A stretch of 64,000 bases of DNA from Billgrantia bachuensis (lineage in GTDB: Bacteria > Pseudomonadota > Gammaproteobacteria > Pseudomonadales > Halomonadaceae): assembly GCF_011742165.1 (NCBI RefSeq), contig NZ_JAAQTO010000018.1:1-64000 (forward strand), in the 5' to 3' direction. Numbering within the stretch: the first letter of the stretch is position 1; every line of letters begins with the position of its first letter. The notes beneath the pieces are model-generated. The model did no database searches. It worked only from the letters and a program-made list of their open reading frames with translations, and was not told where the DNA came from. The position numbers and the translations under genes are program-made. Of the stretch, positions 62,594-64,000 are shown piece by piece.

Positions 62594-64000
62594 ATGACCT
62601 ACCAACCACAACACCCCATGGCCGGTGTCGTCTATCCGACAGCCGCCGACCTCGAGCGCTGGCACGCGTCCGGCACCATTACTGCTGAGACGCTAGCCGA
62701 CGGTTTTCGCGCAGCGGCCCGGCAGCATGCCGAGCGCCCCGCCATCCTCTGGCTTGACGGCCAGATAAGCTATTCTGAGCTGGATGCGACGACCGACAGG
62801 GTCGCCCAGGGGCTCCTTCAGCAGGGGTTAAAGCCACTCGATCGAGTTATCTTTCAGCTCTCCAACAAGCCGGAGACGCTCATTGCCTTTCTCGCCTGCT
62901 GGAAGGCTGGAATCATCCCGATCTGTACCCTGTCCGCTCACCGCGAGGCGGAGATCGGCTTTCTCGCCGCGTTCGGTGGCGCCAAGGCCCACTTCATCGA
63001 GAGCGACGAGACAAAATTCGACTTCCATGCCTTCGCCAAGAAGATGCAGAAAGAGGTAGAAGGACTTGAGCTGATCGTCTCTACCCGAGGCATCCCTGGT
63101 GAGGGTGCTATCGACCTGGCGACGCTAATGTCGGAAGACCTGGACGAGGCACTCGCCGGGCTCGAGGCCGTGCCCCAAGACCCCTGGCAGGTTGCCGCCT
63201 TCCAGCTCTCGGGTGGCACGACCGGGGTGCCCAAGATCATCCCGCGGATGCACTCAGAATACCTCTACAACATGCGCCAAGTCTGGACCTTCAAGGGCTG
63301 GTATACACAAGACCGCCTCTTCGTCCCCATGCCCTTTGCCCACAACCTCAACATGGGCTGCGGTTGGGGCCCCTTCCTCATGAACGGCGGCACGGTCATT
63401 GCCACGCCGCGGGTCGACCAAGAGGCGATGCGCGAGGTACACAACACCCTGCGGCCCACGATCATGGGCGCCGCCAAGCCAATCATCATGCGCATGAAGA
63501 CAGAGATATCCCAAGGACATATACCCACGGAGTCACTGCGTGAAATCTTCTCAACCGACGCCGCTGAAGATGTAACCCGCACGATGGGCGTGGAAGGTCA
63601 TCACATCTTCGGGATGACCGAGGGCACCATTATGTTCACCCGCCATGGTGACAGCGAGGCTATCCGCTTCGGGACCTGCGGTCGCCCCATATCGGAGCAT
63701 GACGAGGTTAGGTTGCTAGAGCCCGGGACCGAGAACGAAGTCGCCGAGGGCCAGATTGGTGAACTCGCCGTGCGCGGCCCCTACACCATCCGTGGCTATT
63801 ACAATGCCCCGGAGCGCAACGCGGAAACCTTCACCAGCGACGGCTTGTACCGCTCCGGCGATCTGATGCTGCGGCATCGGATAGATGGTCAGGAATATTA
63901 CTCCTTCGAGGGCCGCATAAAGGACGTTGTAGACCGTGCCGGCGAAAAAGTGAATTGCGAGGAGGTCGAACGTGCCGTTATGGCCCATCCCGCTTTCATA
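62594..64000 (+). CDS. Acyl-adenylate/acyl-CoA ligase (DHB-AMP ligase-like), 3' end cut
   Basis: At least 469 codons; the gene runs off the right edge with no stop. It is an ANL-superfamily enzyme with A3 loop (LSGGTTGVPKIIPR), VPMPFAHNLNMGCGWG, GMTEGTIMFTR (A5), YRSGDLM (A7) and the A8 region FEGRIKDVVDRAGEKVNCEEVE. It resembles aryl-acid AMP ligases such as 2,3-dihydroxybenzoate or salicylate activators. It likely activates an aryl acid for catabolism here rather than siderophore synthesis, since no siderophore genes are near; the C-terminus cannot be seen. Confidence 0.88.
   Translation, partial: MTYQPQHPMAGVVYPTAADLERWHASGTITAETLADGFRAAARQHAERPAILWLDGQISYSELDATTDRVAQGLLQQGLKPLDRVIFQLSNKPETLIAFLACWKAGIIPICTLSAHREAEIGFLAAFGGAKAHFIESDETKFDFHAFAKKMQKEVEGLELIVSTRGIPGEGAIDLATLMSEDLDEALAGLEAVPQDPWQVAAFQLSGGTTGVPKIIPRMHSEYLYNMRQVWTFKGWYTQDRLFVPMPFAHNLNMGCGWGPFLMNGGTVIATPRVDQEAMREVHNTLRPTIMGAAKPIIMRMKTEISQGHIPTESLREIFSTDAAEDVTRTMGVEGHHIFGMTEGTIMFTRHGDSEAIRFGTCGRPISEHDEVRLLEPGTENEVAEGQIGELAVRGPYTIRGYYNAPERNAETFTSDGLYRSGDLMLRHRIDGQEYYSFEGRIKDVVDRAGEKVNCEEVERAVMAHPAFI

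Overview
The window looks like a chromosomal segment of a halophilic or halotolerant gammaproteobacterium, most plausibly Halomonas or a close relative in the Halomonadaceae. The evidence is the GC-rich sequence, the acidic proteins, and gene orders matching pseudomonads: pyrE-crc-rph-yicC, and the dipeptidase-DUF5943-dgcA-dgcB-etf betaine cluster. This assignment comes from recognising families and synteny; no database was searched.

Layout. (1) About 1-7,290 is a genomic island. It carries hypothetical genes, an SRAP protein, an SOS-type umuDC operon led by a small unknown gene, two membrane-protein genes and a tyrosine integrase. It ends at a 3' fragment of the selenocysteine tRNA gene (selC), so the intact selC is expected to the left of the window. 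(2) 7,300-32,300 is chromosomal backbone devoted mainly to glycine betaine use: an NAD-dependent molybdenum formate dehydrogenase operon (fdsG-B-A, fdhD, fdsD) with a divergent regulator, the betaine monooxygenase pair gbcA/gbcB, glutathione-independent formaldehyde dehydrogenase, a BCCT transporter, dimethylglycine demethylase dgcAB with a dedicated ETF pair, a DUF5943 protein, a dipeptidase-like protein and the GlxA/AraC-type activator GbdR. Together these can import betaine, remove methyl groups, and oxidise the released C1 units through formaldehyde and formate to CO2. The sarcosine step is not in the window.

(3) 32,500-39,900 is an uncharacterised catabolic locus: a ThDP enzyme with a NIPSNAP protein, a YiaK-like dehydrogenase, a tripartite tricarboxylate-type (TTT) transporter and a GntR regulator. 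Near-identical candidate operator motifs link its promoters. (4) 40,000-44,800 has a LysR regulator, a TRAP transporter and a VanX-like D-Ala-D-Ala dipeptidase. (5) 44,800-57,600 is mostly housekeeping: tRNA-Arg(CCG), lhgO, a di-haem cytochrome c, rep, trmL, yfaZ, pyrE, a Crc-like ExoIII-fold protein without the ExoIII catalytic residues, rph and yicC.

(6) From about 57,670 a second accessory region begins. It has a second tyrosine integrase, a cluster of direct and inverted short repeats, and a TetR-controlled cluster encoding a VOC-family protein, a small protein, an alpha/beta hydrolase and an acyl-adenylate ligase that runs off the right edge. Two palindromes sharing TTTATTGA-N7-TCAATAAA lie over the promoters of this cluster and are the best candidate for a new regulator-operator pair in the window.
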